Assembly (NCBI RefSeq): GCF_000953635.1
Contig: NZ_LN614830.1
Coordinates: 1,479,001-1,543,000 of the forward strand
Length of the DNA stretch: 64,000 nucleotides
Reading direction: 5' to 3'
DNA from: Legionella micdadei
Lineage (GTDB): Bacteria; Pseudomonadota; Gammaproteobacteria; Legionellales; Legionellaceae
Position 1 is the first letter of the stretch, and each line of letters begins with the position of its first letter. The position numbers were made by a program, and so were the translations under genes. The notes beneath the pieces are model-generated. The model worked only from the letters and a program-made list of their open reading frames with translations, searched no databases and was not told where the DNA came from. This document shows positions 15,970 to 26,173 of this stretch, piece by piece.

Positions 15970-18645
15970 ATGGAAACCCATTATCTAGATAAGCTATTTA
16001 ATCCGCACTCCATTGCAGTCATTGGGGCGAGCGATAAGCCTTTGTCAGTTGGAGCCAAAGTTTTCAGCAATTTACTTACTGATTTTTCAGGTAAGGTTTT
16101 TCCTGTAAATCCTAATCATGAGGCTATCCAAGATATCCCGTGCTTTTCTTCTGTGAAAAATATTAGCCAATCGGTTGATCTCGCTGTCATTACAACACCT
16201 GCTGCTTCCGTACCTCAGGTAATCAGGGAATGTGGAGAAAAAAATGTGCGGCACGCGATTATTCTCTCTGCAGGATTCGGCGAAGCAATGGCAGGCGGTA
16301 AGGAACTTGAACAAACAGTGATTGAATTGGCCCAACAATCAAAAATCCGTTTTATTGGTCCTAACTGTTTAGGTATAAGAAGTCCTGCAATAGGATTAAA
16401 TGCGACATTTGAGAGCAGTCCAGTATTGCCGGGAAATTTAGCTTTTGTTTCGCAATCTGGGGCACTTTGTGCAGCGATTTTAGATTGGGCTTTTCAGGAA
16501 GAAGTTGGGTTTTCTTCTGTGGTTTCACTCGGAAATAGTGCCGATATTGGTTTTGGTGAGGTATTGGATTACTTAGCACTTGATCCAAAAACAGATTGCA
16601 TCTTGCTTTATATCGAAGGTATACGTAACGCGCGCAAATTCATGAGCGGATTGCGGGCTGCTTCACGTCTAAAACCAATCATTGCCATCAAAGCAGGGCG
16701 AAACTCGCAAGGAACACGCGCTGCTGTTTCCCACACAGGAGCAATGATTGGTGCAGATGACGTTTTTGATGCTGCACTTCGCCGAGCTGGTGTGGTGAGA
16801 GTGGTTAGCATAAAAGAATTATTTTCCGCCGCCGAAGTGTTTTCAAGTTCTCGTCGGAGCAAAGGTAATCGCTTAATGATCATCACAAACGGTGGCGGTG
16901 CTGGGGTTATGGCAGCGGATCGTGCTGCGGATCTAAATATCCCTTTGCCAGAATTAACCGATGATACCATTGCTTATTTAGACTCTGTGCTCCCTCATCA
17001 TTGGTCTCACCATAACCCGATTGATATTCTTGGGGACGCCACTCCAGAGCGGTATCAGAAAGTGATGAGCGCGTGCTTGAAAGATAAAAACTGCGATGGC
17101 TTGCTAACCATTCTGATTCCGGTCTCCATGTCTGAACCGTTGAAAGTTGCTGAAGAGGTTAATGTAATAAGTCAACAAAGCGACAAACCTATTTTAACTT
17201 GCTGGATGGGAAAAAATCAGGTTGAGGAAGCAAACCATTTTTTTGCAAAGCATAAAATTCCTTCGTTCAGCACCCCTGAAATGGCTGTGGAAGCCTTCTC
17301 TTATTTAGCTAATTATTATCATAATCAACAATTATTGCTGCAGGTACCCGAACCTCTTTCGTATCAAAGCCAACCCGATGTGAATGGAGCACAGCTCATT
17401 ATCGAGAGCGCTATTGCAGAACATCGAAAAATACTTACTACTACTGAGTCAAAAGCGATCTTGCGAGCTTTTGGCATCCCTATCACTCAAACAGTGCTTG
17501 CCCATACATCAGCAGAAGCGTTAATCGCGGCTGAGTCGCTTGGCTTTCCTGTTGTTATGAAAATTTATTCACCCGATATAACCCATAAACAGGATGTCTC
17601 AGGAGTGCAGCTTAATATTACCAATGCTGAAGCGGTAAGAACATTTTTCTATCAATTGATCGAGAATGCCAAAAAAAAGCTGCCGGATGCAAACATAATC
17701 GGGGTGACTGTGGAGCCGATGTATAAGACTGCGAATGATCGCGAATTAATGGTAGGAGTTATTAAGGATCCTATTTTCGGTCCTACAATTAATTTTGGGG
17801 CAGGCGGGAGTTTAATCGAGATCATGCAAGATCGAGCTATTGCTTTGCCGCCATTAAATAAATACCTAGCTGAAAGTCTAATTGCCCGAACACGGATTGC
17901 AAAACTTTTAGGGGAATTTCGCAATAAGCCTGCTGTGAATATTGCTGCTATCGAAGATTTGTTGCTCCGTATTTCTGAAATGGTTTGTGAATTACCCCAA
18001 ATTGAGGAAATGGATATTAATCCTTTAATTGCTAATGAGAAGGAAGTGGTTGCAGTGGATGCTCGAATAGTGATTAATTTTGAAACGCCTTTAATTCCCT
18101 ATAGCCACCTTGCCATTCACCCATATCCCTCCCATTTAATTTCTCATTTGCAATTAGCAGATGGGACACCCGTCATTATCAGACCTATTAGACCTGAGGA
18201 TGCAAAATCAGAACAAAATTTTATACGCCAACTTTCTCAACAAACAAAATATTTTCGCTTTATGGGCGGGTTGCGAGAATTAACTCCGGAGATGCTTAAG
18301 AGAACAACACAAATTGATTATGATCGCGAAATGGCGATGGTGGCTGTTATTCAAAATAAAGCGCGGGAGTCTATTATTGGGATTGCTCATTACACTGTTT
18401 TTCCTGATTTTCTAACCTGTGAATTTGCTTTAGTCATCGCTGATCAATGGCAAAACAAGGGAATCGGGAGCCATTTATTGTCTAGTCTGATGGCTATTGC
18501 TAAATCCAAAAATTTAAGGACGATGGAAGGTGTGATTATGTCAGCGAATCTACCCATGTTAGAGTTGGCAAAAAATTTAGGTTTTTCCTTAAACGCGACA
18601 AAAGAAGATCCTACTTTATTATTAGCTAAAAAATTACTTTTTTAA
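15970..18645 (+). CDS. Acyl-CoA synthetase (NDP-forming)/GNAT protein acetyltransferase, Pat type
   Basis: An 891-residue multidomain protein. In order: a CoA-binding Rossmann domain (residues 1-130, SIAVIGASDKP), succinyl-CoA-ligase-like domains (about 150-460, VSQSGALCAAILDWA, SHTGAMIG), an ATP-grasp domain (about 475-690, GFPVVMKIYSPDITHKQDV) and a C-terminal GNAT domain (about 725-891, WQNKGIGSHLLSSL). Proteins of this layout are lysine acetyltransferases of the Pat/YfiQ type, which acetylate acetyl-CoA synthetase and other enzymes, with the synthetase part acting as sensor or as active ligase. GGAAG precedes the ATG. It heads a plus-strand pair with thymidine phosphorylase, 30 bp downstream. 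It probably links carbon or energy state to enzyme control. Confidence 0.9.
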   Translation: METHYLDKLFNPHSIAVIGASDKPLSVGAKVFSNLLTDFSGKVFPVNPNHEAIQDIPCFSSVKNISQSVDLAVITTPAASVPQVIRECGEKNVRHAIILSAGFGEAMAGGKELEQTVIELAQQSKIRFIGPNCLGIRSPAIGLNATFESSPVLPGNLAFVSQSGALCAAILDWAFQEEVGFSSVVSLGNSADIGFGEVLDYLALDPKTDCILLYIEGIRNARKFMSGLRAASRLKPIIAIKAGRNSQGTRAAVSHTGAMIGADDVFDAALRRAGVVRVVSIKELFSAAEVFSSSRRSKGNRLMIITNGGGAGVMAADRAADLNIPLPELTDDTIAYLDSVLPHHWSHHNPIDILGDATPERYQKVMSACLKDKNCDGLLTILIPVSMSEPLKVAEEVNVISQQSDKPILTCWMGKNQVEEANHFFAKHKIPSFSTPEMAVEAFSYLANYYHNQQLLLQVPEPLSYQSQPDVNGAQLIIESAIAEHRKILTTTESKAILRAFGIPITQTVLAHTSAEALIAAESLGFPVVMKIYSPDITHKQDVSGVQLNITNAEAVRTFFYQLIENAKKKLPDANIIGVTVEPMYKTANDRELMVGVIKDPIFGPTINFGAGGSLIEIMQDRAIALPPLNKYLAESLIARTRIAKLLGEFRNKPAVNIAAIEDLLLRISEMVCELPQIEEMDINPLIANEKEVVAVDARIVINFETPLIPYSHLAIHPYPSHLISHLQLADGTPVIIRPIRPEDAKSEQNFIRQLSQQTKYFRFMGGLRELTPEMLKRTTQIDYDREMAMVAVIQNKARESIIGIAHYTVFPDFLTCEFALVIADQWQNKGIGSHLLSSLMAIAKSKNLRTMEGVIMSANLPMLELAKNLGFSLNATKEDPTLLLAKKLLF

Positions 18646-18675
18646 GGCTTGTAAGCCAAATCAGGTAAGGAAGAT

Positions 18676-20187
18676 ATGCCAGATAACCATCACTTAAAAT
18701 TCGTTAGATTAGGGATTGATACTAAGCAAGAATTCACCGTATTTACCCACTCTGATTGCTTTATTTGTAAATCGGAGGGGATTGAATCATTAACCCAGCT
18801 TGTTGTATCCGCAAATCATCATTCCATTATCGCAACCTTGAATGTCATTAGATCGGAAATCTTAAAACAAGATGAAGTGAGTTTATCAGAAAGCGCATGG
18901 AGGGAATTAGGTGTAAAAGAGGGTGATGCTATAAGTTTGTCGCATCTTTCTCCGGTTACTTCATTGGAATACGTGCGTGCAAAAATACACGGCAACGAGT
19001 TAACTGCTGCTCAATTTAAAGCAGTAGTTCATGATATTGTGGCTGGAAAATACTCAAATATCCATTTGTCGAGTTTTATTACTGCTTGTGCGGGTGATCA
19101 TTTAAATTTAAGAGAGATTATCGATTTAACACAGGCAATGGTGGAAACAGGAAAGCAAATATCTTGGAATTACCCTATTGTGGTTGACAAACATAGCATT
19201 GGCGGTATACCTGGAAATAGGACAACACCGCTCGTCGTTGCCATTGTCGCTGCAAGTGGTCTAATTATCCCTAAGACATCCTCGCGGGCGATTACTTCAC
19301 CAGCAGGCACCGCGGATACGATAGAAACGATGACACCAGTAATTTTGGATCAGAAAAAAATTCGATTTATTGTTGAAAAAGAGGGGGGATGCATGGTTTG
19401 GGGAGGAGCCATGGGAATTAGTCCAGCGGATGATCTACTCATTCGCATTGAACGAGTGTTAGATCTCGATCCCGAGGGACAAATGATTGCTTCTGTTTTA
19501 TCCAAAAAGGCAGCCATGGGCATTACTCATGTGGTGCTGGATGTACCCGTGGGTCCCACGGCCAAAATCCGTTCGGAACAAGCTTTTTTAAGGCTTAAAG
19601 AGTATTTTGCCATCGTAGGGAAAGCCATGGGTATGGAGGTAGTTGTTGTAAAAACCAATGGCAGCCAGCCTGTTGGGAGAGGAATTGGTCCGGCATTAGA
19701 AGCTAAGGATATTCTAGCGATTTTGCAAAACAGTGCCTCGCTTCCAGTTGACTTAAAAAATAAGGCTATTTTCTTAGCTGGAGTTATTCTTGAAATGGGA
19801 AAAAAAGCCCAACTAGGAAAGGGTGAGCATATGGCAAGACAATTATTAGAGAGTGGCGTTGCTTTTAAAAAATTTTTGGCAATTTGCGAAGCGCAAGGCG
19901 GGTTTAAAGAGCCTCCCACCGCTTCTTTAACGTATGACATCATTGCAACTCACAAAGGAAGGGTGATTGAGATTCAAAACAGACAGTTAGCCAAAGTAGC
20001 CAAATTAGCCGGTGCACCTAACGATCGTGCTGCAGGTATCGAATTTTATTCGACTTTAGGTACACGGGTTGAACCAGGGGGAGTCTTATATCGTATCCAT
20101 GCTGAATCAAAAGGGGCATTGGCTTACGCGGTTGCTTATGCACGAGCAATGCCACATATTGTTACAATTGTGCGGGATGATACTTAA
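18676..20187 (+). CDS. Thymidine phosphorylase, type 2 (AMP-phosphorylase-like)
   Basis: A 503-residue protein of the nucleoside phosphorylase II family, with the extra N-terminal domain of about 85 residues found in the archaeal AMP phosphorylases and in the type 2 putative thymidine phosphorylases of Legionella and some other proteobacteria. Phosphate and substrate motifs are visible (VDKHSIGGIPGNRTTP, TSSRAITSPAGTADT, KTNGSQPVGRGIGPALEA). It would split thymidine, or a nucleoside monophosphate, with phosphate; the true substrate of this subgroup is less certain. AAGGAAG lies before the ATG. Its stop overlaps the stop of the convergent Mg2+ ATPase gene by 4 bp. Confidence 0.92.
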   Translation: MPDNHHLKFVRLGIDTKQEFTVFTHSDCFICKSEGIESLTQLVVSANHHSIIATLNVIRSEILKQDEVSLSESAWRELGVKEGDAISLSHLSPVTSLEYVRAKIHGNELTAAQFKAVVHDIVAGKYSNIHLSSFITACAGDHLNLREIIDLTQAMVETGKQISWNYPIVVDKHSIGGIPGNRTTPLVVAIVAASGLIIPKTSSRAITSPAGTADTIETMTPVILDQKKIRFIVEKEGGCMVWGGAMGISPADDLLIRIERVLDLDPEGQMIASVLSKKAAMGITHVVLDVPVGPTAKIRSEQAFLRLKEYFAIVGKAMGMEVVVVKTNGSQPVGRGIGPALEAKDILAILQNSASLPVDLKNKAIFLAGVILEMGKKAQLGKGEHMARQLLESGVAFKKFLAICEAQGGFKEPPTASLTYDIIATHKGRVIEIQNRQLAKVAKLAGAPNDRAAGIEFYSTLGTRVEPGGVLYRIHAESKGALAYAVAYARAMPHIVTIVRDDT

Positions 20188-22754
20188 ACCTTTTGCAGCC
20201 ATCGCCACATTAATCTGTTTTTAATCACTTCAACTAAATATAAGTAACTCGTTGTCGCAATGGTTAAAAAAATAAAAAATGAAGCGGGAAGAGGAACAAA
20301 GCCTAGAGAGGATGCTAATGGACTGAATGGTAATAGCAGGCTTATGAAAACCACAATTAAAACAGTCAGGGCCAGAGGAAGGCTTGGCTTGCTTGTAAGC
20401 GGCGATCTAACAGTTCGAATAACAAAAATCACCAATGTTTGTGTTGCCAAAGACTCGACAAACCAACCAGTTTGGAATAAAGCTTCAGACGCGTTGAAAT
20501 AATAAAGCATTACCCCAAAAGTAATAAAATCAAAGAGGGAGCTTATAGGTCCAATATAAAACATGAATTTACGTATGATGTCGATATCCCAGTGTTTGGG
20601 CTTATTAACAAAGCTTGGGTCAACATTATCGGTGGGAATAGAAATTTGTGAGATATCATAAAGAAGATTATTAAGAAGAATTTGGGTCGGTTTCATAGGT
20701 AAAAAAGGGAGAAATGGAGAGGCAAATGCCATGCTGAGCATGTTACCAAAATTAGAACTTGTGCCCATCATGAGGTATTTCATGATGTTTCCAAATGATT
20801 TGCGTCCCTCCATAATACCATTCAGTAAGACTTTTAAATTATGTTCTAACAAAATGATATGAGCTGCTTCACGGGCAACATCAACTGCGCCCGAAACAGA
20901 AATACCGACATCGGCACTTTGTAGTGAAGGAGCATCATTGATTCCATCACCTATGTATCCCACAACATGTCCATTAGCCCTAAGCGCCCTTATAATTCGC
21001 CGTTTCTGATGAGGCGAAACGCGCGCAAAAATTTCAATTTCTTCTGCGATTTTTGCCAAAGTCAAGTCAGACATTTGTTCTATCTGACTCCCAAGTAATA
21101 TTTTTTTAGTTAAAAGGCCAACCTTGTCACAAACATGGTGAGTGACTAACTCATTATCACCCGTTAATATCTTTACTTTTACACCGGCCTGATTTAGTTT
21201 GGCAATGGTTTCTTTAGCATCTTCTAATGGTGGGTCAAAGAAAGCTAAAAAACCGACTAAAATTAAATCCTTTTCGTCATTGATTTTATAACTTTCTTTT
21301 GCTGCCGTAGGGCTATAAGCAATTGCCAACACCCGGTATCCCTCTTGGCTTAGCGAATGAAAATAATCCAAAGCCTGTTTGATGGTTTGATCATCAAGTG
21401 GCTTTTCACCCTTATCCGTTTTATATTTCGTACAAATGTTAATGATGTTTTCAGGAGCTCCTTTCGTAATGATGAAGCGGATTCCCTCTTTGTCAACCAC
21501 AATGCTTGAACGTCTTCTCTCAAAATCAAAAGGGATTTCATCGATTTTTACGTAGCCTTGGCGAGCGGGATGTTCATGATGCAAAATCGCAGCATCCAAA
21601 GGATTGATTCCTGATTTATTAAGAAGGGCATTATCTAGAGGATTTTCTATATTTGTGCCAAATAAGCTGCTCAAGTATGCGAGCAGTAAAACATATTCTG
21701 ATTTCTCTCCAAAAATAGTCATATATTTTTCTAAAGTCATTTCACCTTGAGTTAACGTGCCAGTTTTATCAGAGCATAAAATGTCTATGCTGCCAAAATT
21801 CTGTATGGCTGCCAAATTTTTAACAATCACTTTTTGTTTTGCCATATTTAAAGCGCCTGCTGTTAAGGTTACTGTGGTGATCATAGGTAAAAATTCGGGT
21901 GTAAGTCCTACAGCCAAAGCAATAGAGAATAATAACGATTCGAGTGCGGGATGTTTAAGGTAAATATTGACTAAGAAGACGAAAAGGATAAGAAAAATGA
22001 CGGTTCTCATGATAAAAAAACCGAAACGTAAAATCCCTTTCTCAAATTCGGTTTGTGGTGGAGTTGATGATAAACTTTGCGCAATTTGGCCGAATAAAGT
22101 GTCTTTCCCTGTGATCAGCACGAGTGCGATGGCATGGCCGCTGACAATAGAAGAGCCTGAAAAAATAGCGTTTATAGCCTCAATGGGGTTTTTTAGTCGA
22201 GTTGAAGTTGTTGTGGCTTCTTTTTCAATAGGCAGAGATTCACCTGTGAGCGCTGCCTGCTGCACATGCAGATCTTTAGATTGCAGTAATAAGCAATCAG
22301 CGGGAACAATATCGCCGGCTGCTAAACAGATCACATCTCCGGGCACCAAGTCACTGCAAGGCAAATTAAATTCGCTGCCGTTTCGTCGTACTGTGGTTTT
22401 TATTGCGACATGTTGCTGTAATTTTTGAGCAGCGATGAGAGAACGATGCGTTTGAAAAAAATCAAGAGCAACACTGATGCTGACGACAATCAAGATGATA
22501 GCAGCATTAATAGGACTACCCGTAAAAAATGAAATGAGTGCAGCAATAATTAATATGATTACTAATGGATTTGTGGAATGTGAAAGGGCTTCGAAAATAG
22601 GTGAGCGATAGGATTTGGTGATTATTTTATTGGAACCATAGATGTCGAGCCGTTTTCTAGCCTCTGCCTCAGGAAGTCCTTGTAAGGAACTTCCTAATTC
22701 TTGTAGCGCTTGAGAGGGCCCAAGTGCTGATAATACGTTTAAGTTTTGTTGCAT
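20184..22754 (-). CDS. mgtA: Magnesium-translocating P-type ATPase (MgtA type)
   Basis: An 856-residue type IIIB P-type ATPase that imports Mg2+ across the inner membrane. Visible parts are the cation-ATPase N domain (about 10-50), TGES in the actuator, the transport motif VGLTPEFLPMI (about 283-293) and the phosphorylation site SDKTGTLT with Asp329. They are followed by KGAPE, TGDN, GDGINDAPSL and a C-terminal membrane bundle. It lies 3 bp after the OsmC-family gene on the same strand and is probably co-transcribed with it. No Mg2+ leader RNA can fit in the 3-bp gap. The end overlaps thymidine phosphorylase by 4 bp. Among the stress proteins nearby, its role may be to hold ion balance during starvation. 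Confidence 0.92.
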   Translation of the reverse strand: MQQNLNVLSALGPSQALQELGSSLQGLPEAEARKRLDIYGSNKIITKSYRSPIFEALSHSTNPLVIILIIAALISFFTGSPINAAIILIVVSISVALDFFQTHRSLIAAQKLQQHVAIKTTVRRNGSEFNLPCSDLVPGDVICLAAGDIVPADCLLLQSKDLHVQQAALTGESLPIEKEATTTSTRLKNPIEAINAIFSGSSIVSGHAIALVLITGKDTLFGQIAQSLSSTPPQTEFEKGILRFGFFIMRTVIFLILFVFLVNIYLKHPALESLLFSIALAVGLTPEFLPMITTVTLTAGALNMAKQKVIVKNLAAIQNFGSIDILCSDKTGTLTQGEMTLEKYMTIFGEKSEYVLLLAYLSSLFGTNIENPLDNALLNKSGINPLDAAILHHEHPARQGYVKIDEIPFDFERRRSSIVVDKEGIRFIITKGAPENIINICTKYKTDKGEKPLDDQTIKQALDYFHSLSQEGYRVLAIAYSPTAAKESYKINDEKDLILVGFLAFFDPPLEDAKETIAKLNQAGVKVKILTGDNELVTHHVCDKVGLLTKKILLGSQIEQMSDLTLAKIAEEIEIFARVSPHQKRRIIRALRANGHVVGYIGDGINDAPSLQSADVGISVSGAVDVAREAAHIILLEHNLKVLLNGIMEGRKSFGNIMKYLMMGTSSNFGNMLSMAFASPFLPFLPMKPTQILLNNLLYDISQISIPTDNVDPSFVNKPKHWDIDIIRKFMFYIGPISSLFDFITFGVMLYYFNASEALFQTGWFVESLATQTLVIFVIRTVRSPLTSKPSLPLALTVLIVVFISLLLPFSPLASSLGFVPLPASFFIFLTIATTSYLYLVEVIKNRLMWRWLQKV

Positions 22755-22757
22755 GGG

Positions 22758-23222
22758 TTAATTTTCACCATTTTCATCTGCAAATCTAGGTTTTACGGTG
22801 ATGGTTGATTTCAAGGAATTTGCAATAAAACATAGATTATGTGTTGCTTCAAAAAGTTGTTCCATCGTTTTTTGATCCGGTTTGTTTTCATTTTTAAACG
22901 AAACTACCGGGGAAAGAATAATATGTGAAACCGTATGCCTAGTTTCATCGATCGCACAAGTAGCCCGGTCCGAATAGCTATCAACAACATATCTATTCTT
23001 AGCGCACAAGGACAGAAAAGTAAGCAAAAAGCAACTTGAAAGAGAAGCTGTTAGTAATTCTTCAGGGCAATGAAACTGTGGATTGCGTATCAAGTGAGCA
23101 GACGAATTGACTTCTAATTTTGGTCCACCATAAAAAAATACAGTGTGCTTGCGGTTATAAGTTTGATAATTAAAGTCTTCTGTACCGCGCTCCCATAAAA
23201 GTCGAATATTATATTCAGGCAT
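22758..23222 (-). CDS. OsmC-family peroxide-handling protein
   Basis: A 154-residue OsmC/Ohr-superfamily protein. The two redox cysteines are visible in PEELLTASLSSCFLLTFL (about residue 64) and in HNLCFIANS (about residue 130), with the usual spacing. These proteins reduce organic hydroperoxides in the cytoplasm, or act in general stress. AAGGAC lies about ten bases before the ATG. It is the first gene of a minus-strand pair with mgtA and is divergent from the two universal stress protein genes; the 131-bp gap must hold both promoters. Confidence 0.9.
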   Translation of the reverse strand: MPEYNIRLLWERGTEDFNYQTYNRKHTVFFYGGPKLEVNSSAHLIRNPQFHCPEELLTASLSSCFLLTFLSLCAKNRYVVDSYSDRATCAIDETRHTVSHIILSPVVSFKNENKPDQKTMEQLFEATHNLCFIANSLKSTITVKPRFADENGEN

Positions 23223-23353
23223 GATGTAAGTCCTTTTGGTCTCGTGCTAAGCGGTTTATTTAAGTTTAATCTATTTAGCAGGTTTTGGTATTTGTTTTAA
23301 ACTCTGGGCAATGTGAACTAATATAAATATACACATGCAAAATAGGGAATAGC

Positions 23354-23809
23354 ATGAAACATGAGCACATTGTGGTTGCAATGGATGAAAGTGACTGTTC
23401 AACACTTGCTTTAAATGAGGCTATTAAATTAACTCAAGAGCTGAAGGCAAAACTGCACGTTATCCACGTTGTTGATGAAACCATTTTTAATCAAGTTGAT
23501 GAGTATGTTGAATTCGATTGGCTGTGGAACGCGCACAGAGAATTCGGGAAAAAAATATTAGAAAAAGCAGAAGATCGATTAAGGTCTGAAAAATTTGATT
23601 TCGCTACTCATCTTATCGAACTTAAACCTAATGAGGGACGGCTTGCCGAGAAAATTGTAACGGCGGCTCAATCTTTACGTGCGGATTTATTGGTGATTGG
23701 GACTCACGGTCGAAAAGGTTTTAGCCGCTTGTTCTTAGGTAGTGTTGCTGAGAAGGTGATTCGTACTGCAACTATGCCTGTATTGCTTGTGCGGGAACAA
23801 AAGACCTAA
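23354..23809 (+). CDS. Universal stress protein A-family, first of tandem pair
   Basis: A 151-residue single-domain USP. The ATP-binding signature is intact: IVVAMDESDCS at the N-terminus and GTHGRKGFSRLFLGSVAE near residue 118, matching G-2X-G-9X-G-S. USPs bind ATP and help survival in stasis, hypoxia or oxidative stress. AGGGA lies before the ATG. The neighbouring USP gene 17 bp downstream is a clear paralogue of similar length, so the two arose by tandem duplication and probably form an operon. Confidence 0.93.
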   Translation: MKHEHIVVAMDESDCSTLALNEAIKLTQELKAKLHVIHVVDETIFNQVDEYVEFDWLWNAHREFGKKILEKAEDRLRSEKFDFATHLIELKPNEGRLAEKIVTAAQSLRADLLVIGTHGRKGFSRLFLGSVAEKVIRTATMPVLLVREQKT

Positions 23810-23826
23810 AGGGATAAGGAAAGATT

Positions 23827-24273
23827 ATGAAATACAAAAAAATAATGGTAGCAGTCGATGGAAGCGCCACGTCAAACCAGGCCTTGCAAGAGGCAATTGA
23901 GCTGGCCCAAGATCAAAAATCATTTTTGCGTATAATTTATGTTCTGGATGAATCAATCGTTAAATACGCAGATAGTTTTATTGATTTTGAAACCCTTTGG
24001 AAAGCGTATAAAGAAGAAGGGGAAGATTTTTTAGAAAAAATAAACCATCAAGTGAAAGAAGCAAATATTAATTTTGATACTCACCTCGTGATTCTTAAAT
24101 TTGCAGAAGGGCGTATTGCTGAAAAAATTGTGTCCGAGGCACAAGATTGGCAGGCGGATTTACTTGTTATTGGTACGCATGGCCGTCAAGGCATTAGCCG
24201 CTTTTTTTTAGGCAGTGTTGCCGAGAAAGTGCTGAGAATTGCAACGATGCCTATTCTATTAATTAGAGGGTAA
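23827..24273 (+). CDS. Universal stress protein A-family, second of tandem pair
   Basis: A 148-residue paralogue of the preceding USP. The ATP site is kept (IMVAVDGSATS, GTHGRQGISRFFLGSVAE). The two proteins align end to end, including the unusual insert around residues 45-65 with LW and the C-terminal RIATMPILLIRG. AAGGAA lies before the ATG. Its 3' end overlaps the end of the convergent metal ATPase gene by 15 bp. The role is likely the same stress response; the pair may form heterodimers, which is inference. Confidence 0.93.
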   Translation: MKYKKIMVAVDGSATSNQALQEAIELAQDQKSFLRIIYVLDESIVKYADSFIDFETLWKAYKEEGEDFLEKINHQVKEANINFDTHLVILKFAEGRIAEKIVSEAQDWQADLLVIGTHGRQGISRFFLGSVAEKVLRIATMPILLIRG

Positions 24274-26154
24274 AATGGGGAGATCAATTTTAATTTGTTT
24301 TCCCAAGGCTAATCGCAACGCATTCACGATAGCAATAATATCAATGATTTCTTGAAGTATTGCCCCCATCACAGGAGGAATATAACCGGCTGCCGCAAAC
24401 ACCATACCTAGGATGGAGAGTACCATTCCACCAATGGCACATTGAGCTGCAATTTTGCGAGTGTTTATGCTTAAATGGATGAGTTCATCGACCTTACTTA
24501 GGGTGCTCTCCATAATCACGGCTCCAGCTGCCCCCGAAGTAATAGCACTATGTTGACCAAAGGCTATACCGACCGTAGCTGCAGTGAGTGCCGGTGCATC
24601 GTTAATCCCGTCACCCATAAAAACAGTAGCCGCCTTTTTTCTTTCTTGCTGCACAATAGCAAGTTTTTGCTCGGGGCTTTGAGAGGCGTATACTTCAGTT
24701 AGATTTAAAAGCCTCGCTAAATAACTCACTTCCGATTCGCGATCACCCGAAACAAGCATGACTTTTTTAAATTGATGGGACGGCCCTAAGTGGCTGATGA
24801 AGGGTTTGCTATCGAGGCGTGGTGCATCACGAAAATGCAGAGAAGCGACGTATTGATTATCAATCAAAATAATGCACTCTAATCCAGGTGAAACGGGTGG
24901 AAGTTTACTTTTACAATCTGGATTAGATTCCAACAGTTTTTTCCTGCTTGTGATAAGTATGGTATGGCCATGAATTGTACCTTTTAAACCTTGTCCAGGC
25001 TTCTCAGATAAATCTATTACGTTAAGAAGGACAAGATGTTGCTCCTGCGCTGCTCGCAGAATAGCGTTTGCAAGAGGATGCTTGGAATACTGTTCCAGGC
25101 TGGCAACGTACTGCAATATCTCTTCTTTCGGATAATCGCCAACGGTGACCATCTCGGTTAAAGATGGTTTGCCGTAGGTAAGGGTGCCTGTTTTATCAAA
25201 AATGGCTGTTTTACAAAGCGGTAACTGTTCTAAGATGGCTGGATCTTTGATGATGATTGCTTGCTTAGCTGCTTTTGAAATTGCACTGATTAACACGATG
25301 GGAATTGCAATTAACAAAGGACAAGGGGTTGCAATCACCAACACGGCAAGAAAGCGTAAAGCATCTCCAGCCACATACCAGGCTATGAATGCAAAGAGTA
25401 ATGCGAGAGGGGCAAAAATGGCTCCAATTTGATCGCCTAATCGTCTGATTGTAGGTCTTTTTTGTTCAGCTTCTTCTAAAACCTTTACGATTGCAGCATA
25501 GCGTGAATCGGATGCCAGGGCTGTCGTCTGCACTGTGAGTGCAGAGTCGCCATTAATGGCACCAGATAAAACATAAGCACCTGGTGTTTTTGAGATTAAA
25601 TAAGGTTCTCCGGTTAGATAGGATTCGTCCATTGTGCCTTGCCCGTGGATTACTAACCCATCGACGGGGCATGTTTCATGAGGAAAAATAATAATTTTGT
25701 CATCAATGGCAATATTCGCTAAAGGTATATCTTCAATACGGTTATCGGTTTGACGATGGGCAAGGGAAGGCATGCGGGCAGCCAAGGCGTAGAGTGCCGA
25801 GGCGGCTTTGCGTCTAGCGTAGGTTTCTAAAGTTTGGCCACTGGCAAGCATAAGAATAATCAATGTTGCAGCAAGGTATTCATGTAAAATAACGCCAGTT
25901 ACTAACGCAATTGCTGCAAGCGAGTCCGCGCCTAAATTGCCTTTGAATAGCTTAAAGAGGATCTGAAAAAATAAGGGTATACCGCCGCTGATAATAACGA
26001 ATAACAAAGGTATATCTGCCATCTGTGTTTTGAAAGCACCTAGGAAAAAGTGCAAGCCAATTGCAAATAAAGAAGCAAACGCAATATAAGATTGCCATTT
26101 AAGGGCACGTTTAACAGCAGGGGCATCAGCGTTTATAGTTTGTCTCCACAGCAT
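24259..26154 (-). CDS. P1B-type heavy-metal ATPase, TPCP (Ni/Fe-like) class
   Basis: A 631-residue metal efflux ATPase. P1B hallmarks are the phosphorylation site FDKTGTLT (Asp320), SKHPLANA with the His-Pro pair and GDGINDAPAL. The transport helix carries TPCPLL (Thr276-Pro-Cys-Pro279). That motif, as opposed to CPC or SPC, is reported for the P1B-5 subgroup linked to nickel and iron export; the family's usual C-terminal hemerythrin domain is absent here. There is no N-terminal metal-binding domain. Its neighbour is a nickel permease followed by a NiFe hydrogenase cluster, which fits a nickel or iron homeostasis role. The start ATG has no clear ribosome binding site. The metal is inferred, not shown. 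Confidence 0.85.
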   Translation of the reverse strand: MLWRQTINADAPAVKRALKWQSYIAFASLFAIGLHFFLGAFKTQMADIPLLFVIISGGIPLFFQILFKLFKGNLGADSLAAIALVTGVILHEYLAATLIILMLASGQTLETYARRKAASALYALAARMPSLAHRQTDNRIEDIPLANIAIDDKIIIFPHETCPVDGLVIHGQGTMDESYLTGEPYLISKTPGAYVLSGAINGDSALTVQTTALASDSRYAAIVKVLEEAEQKRPTIRRLGDQIGAIFAPLALLFAFIAWYVAGDALRFLAVLVIATPCPLLIAIPIVLISAISKAAKQAIIIKDPAILEQLPLCKTAIFDKTGTLTYGKPSLTEMVTVGDYPKEEILQYVASLEQYSKHPLANAILRAAQEQHLVLLNVIDLSEKPGQGLKGTIHGHTILITSRKKLLESNPDCKSKLPPVSPGLECIILIDNQYVASLHFRDAPRLDSKPFISHLGPSHQFKKVMLVSGDRESEVSYLARLLNLTEVYASQSPEQKLAIVQQERKKAATVFMGDGINDAPALTAATVGIAFGQHSAITSGAAGAVIMESTLSKVDELIHLSINTRKIAAQCAIGGMVLSILGMVFAAAGYIPPVMGAILQEIIDIIAIVNALRLALGKQIKIDLPILPSN

Positions 26155-26173
26155 CTAAAGTGATAAGTTTATC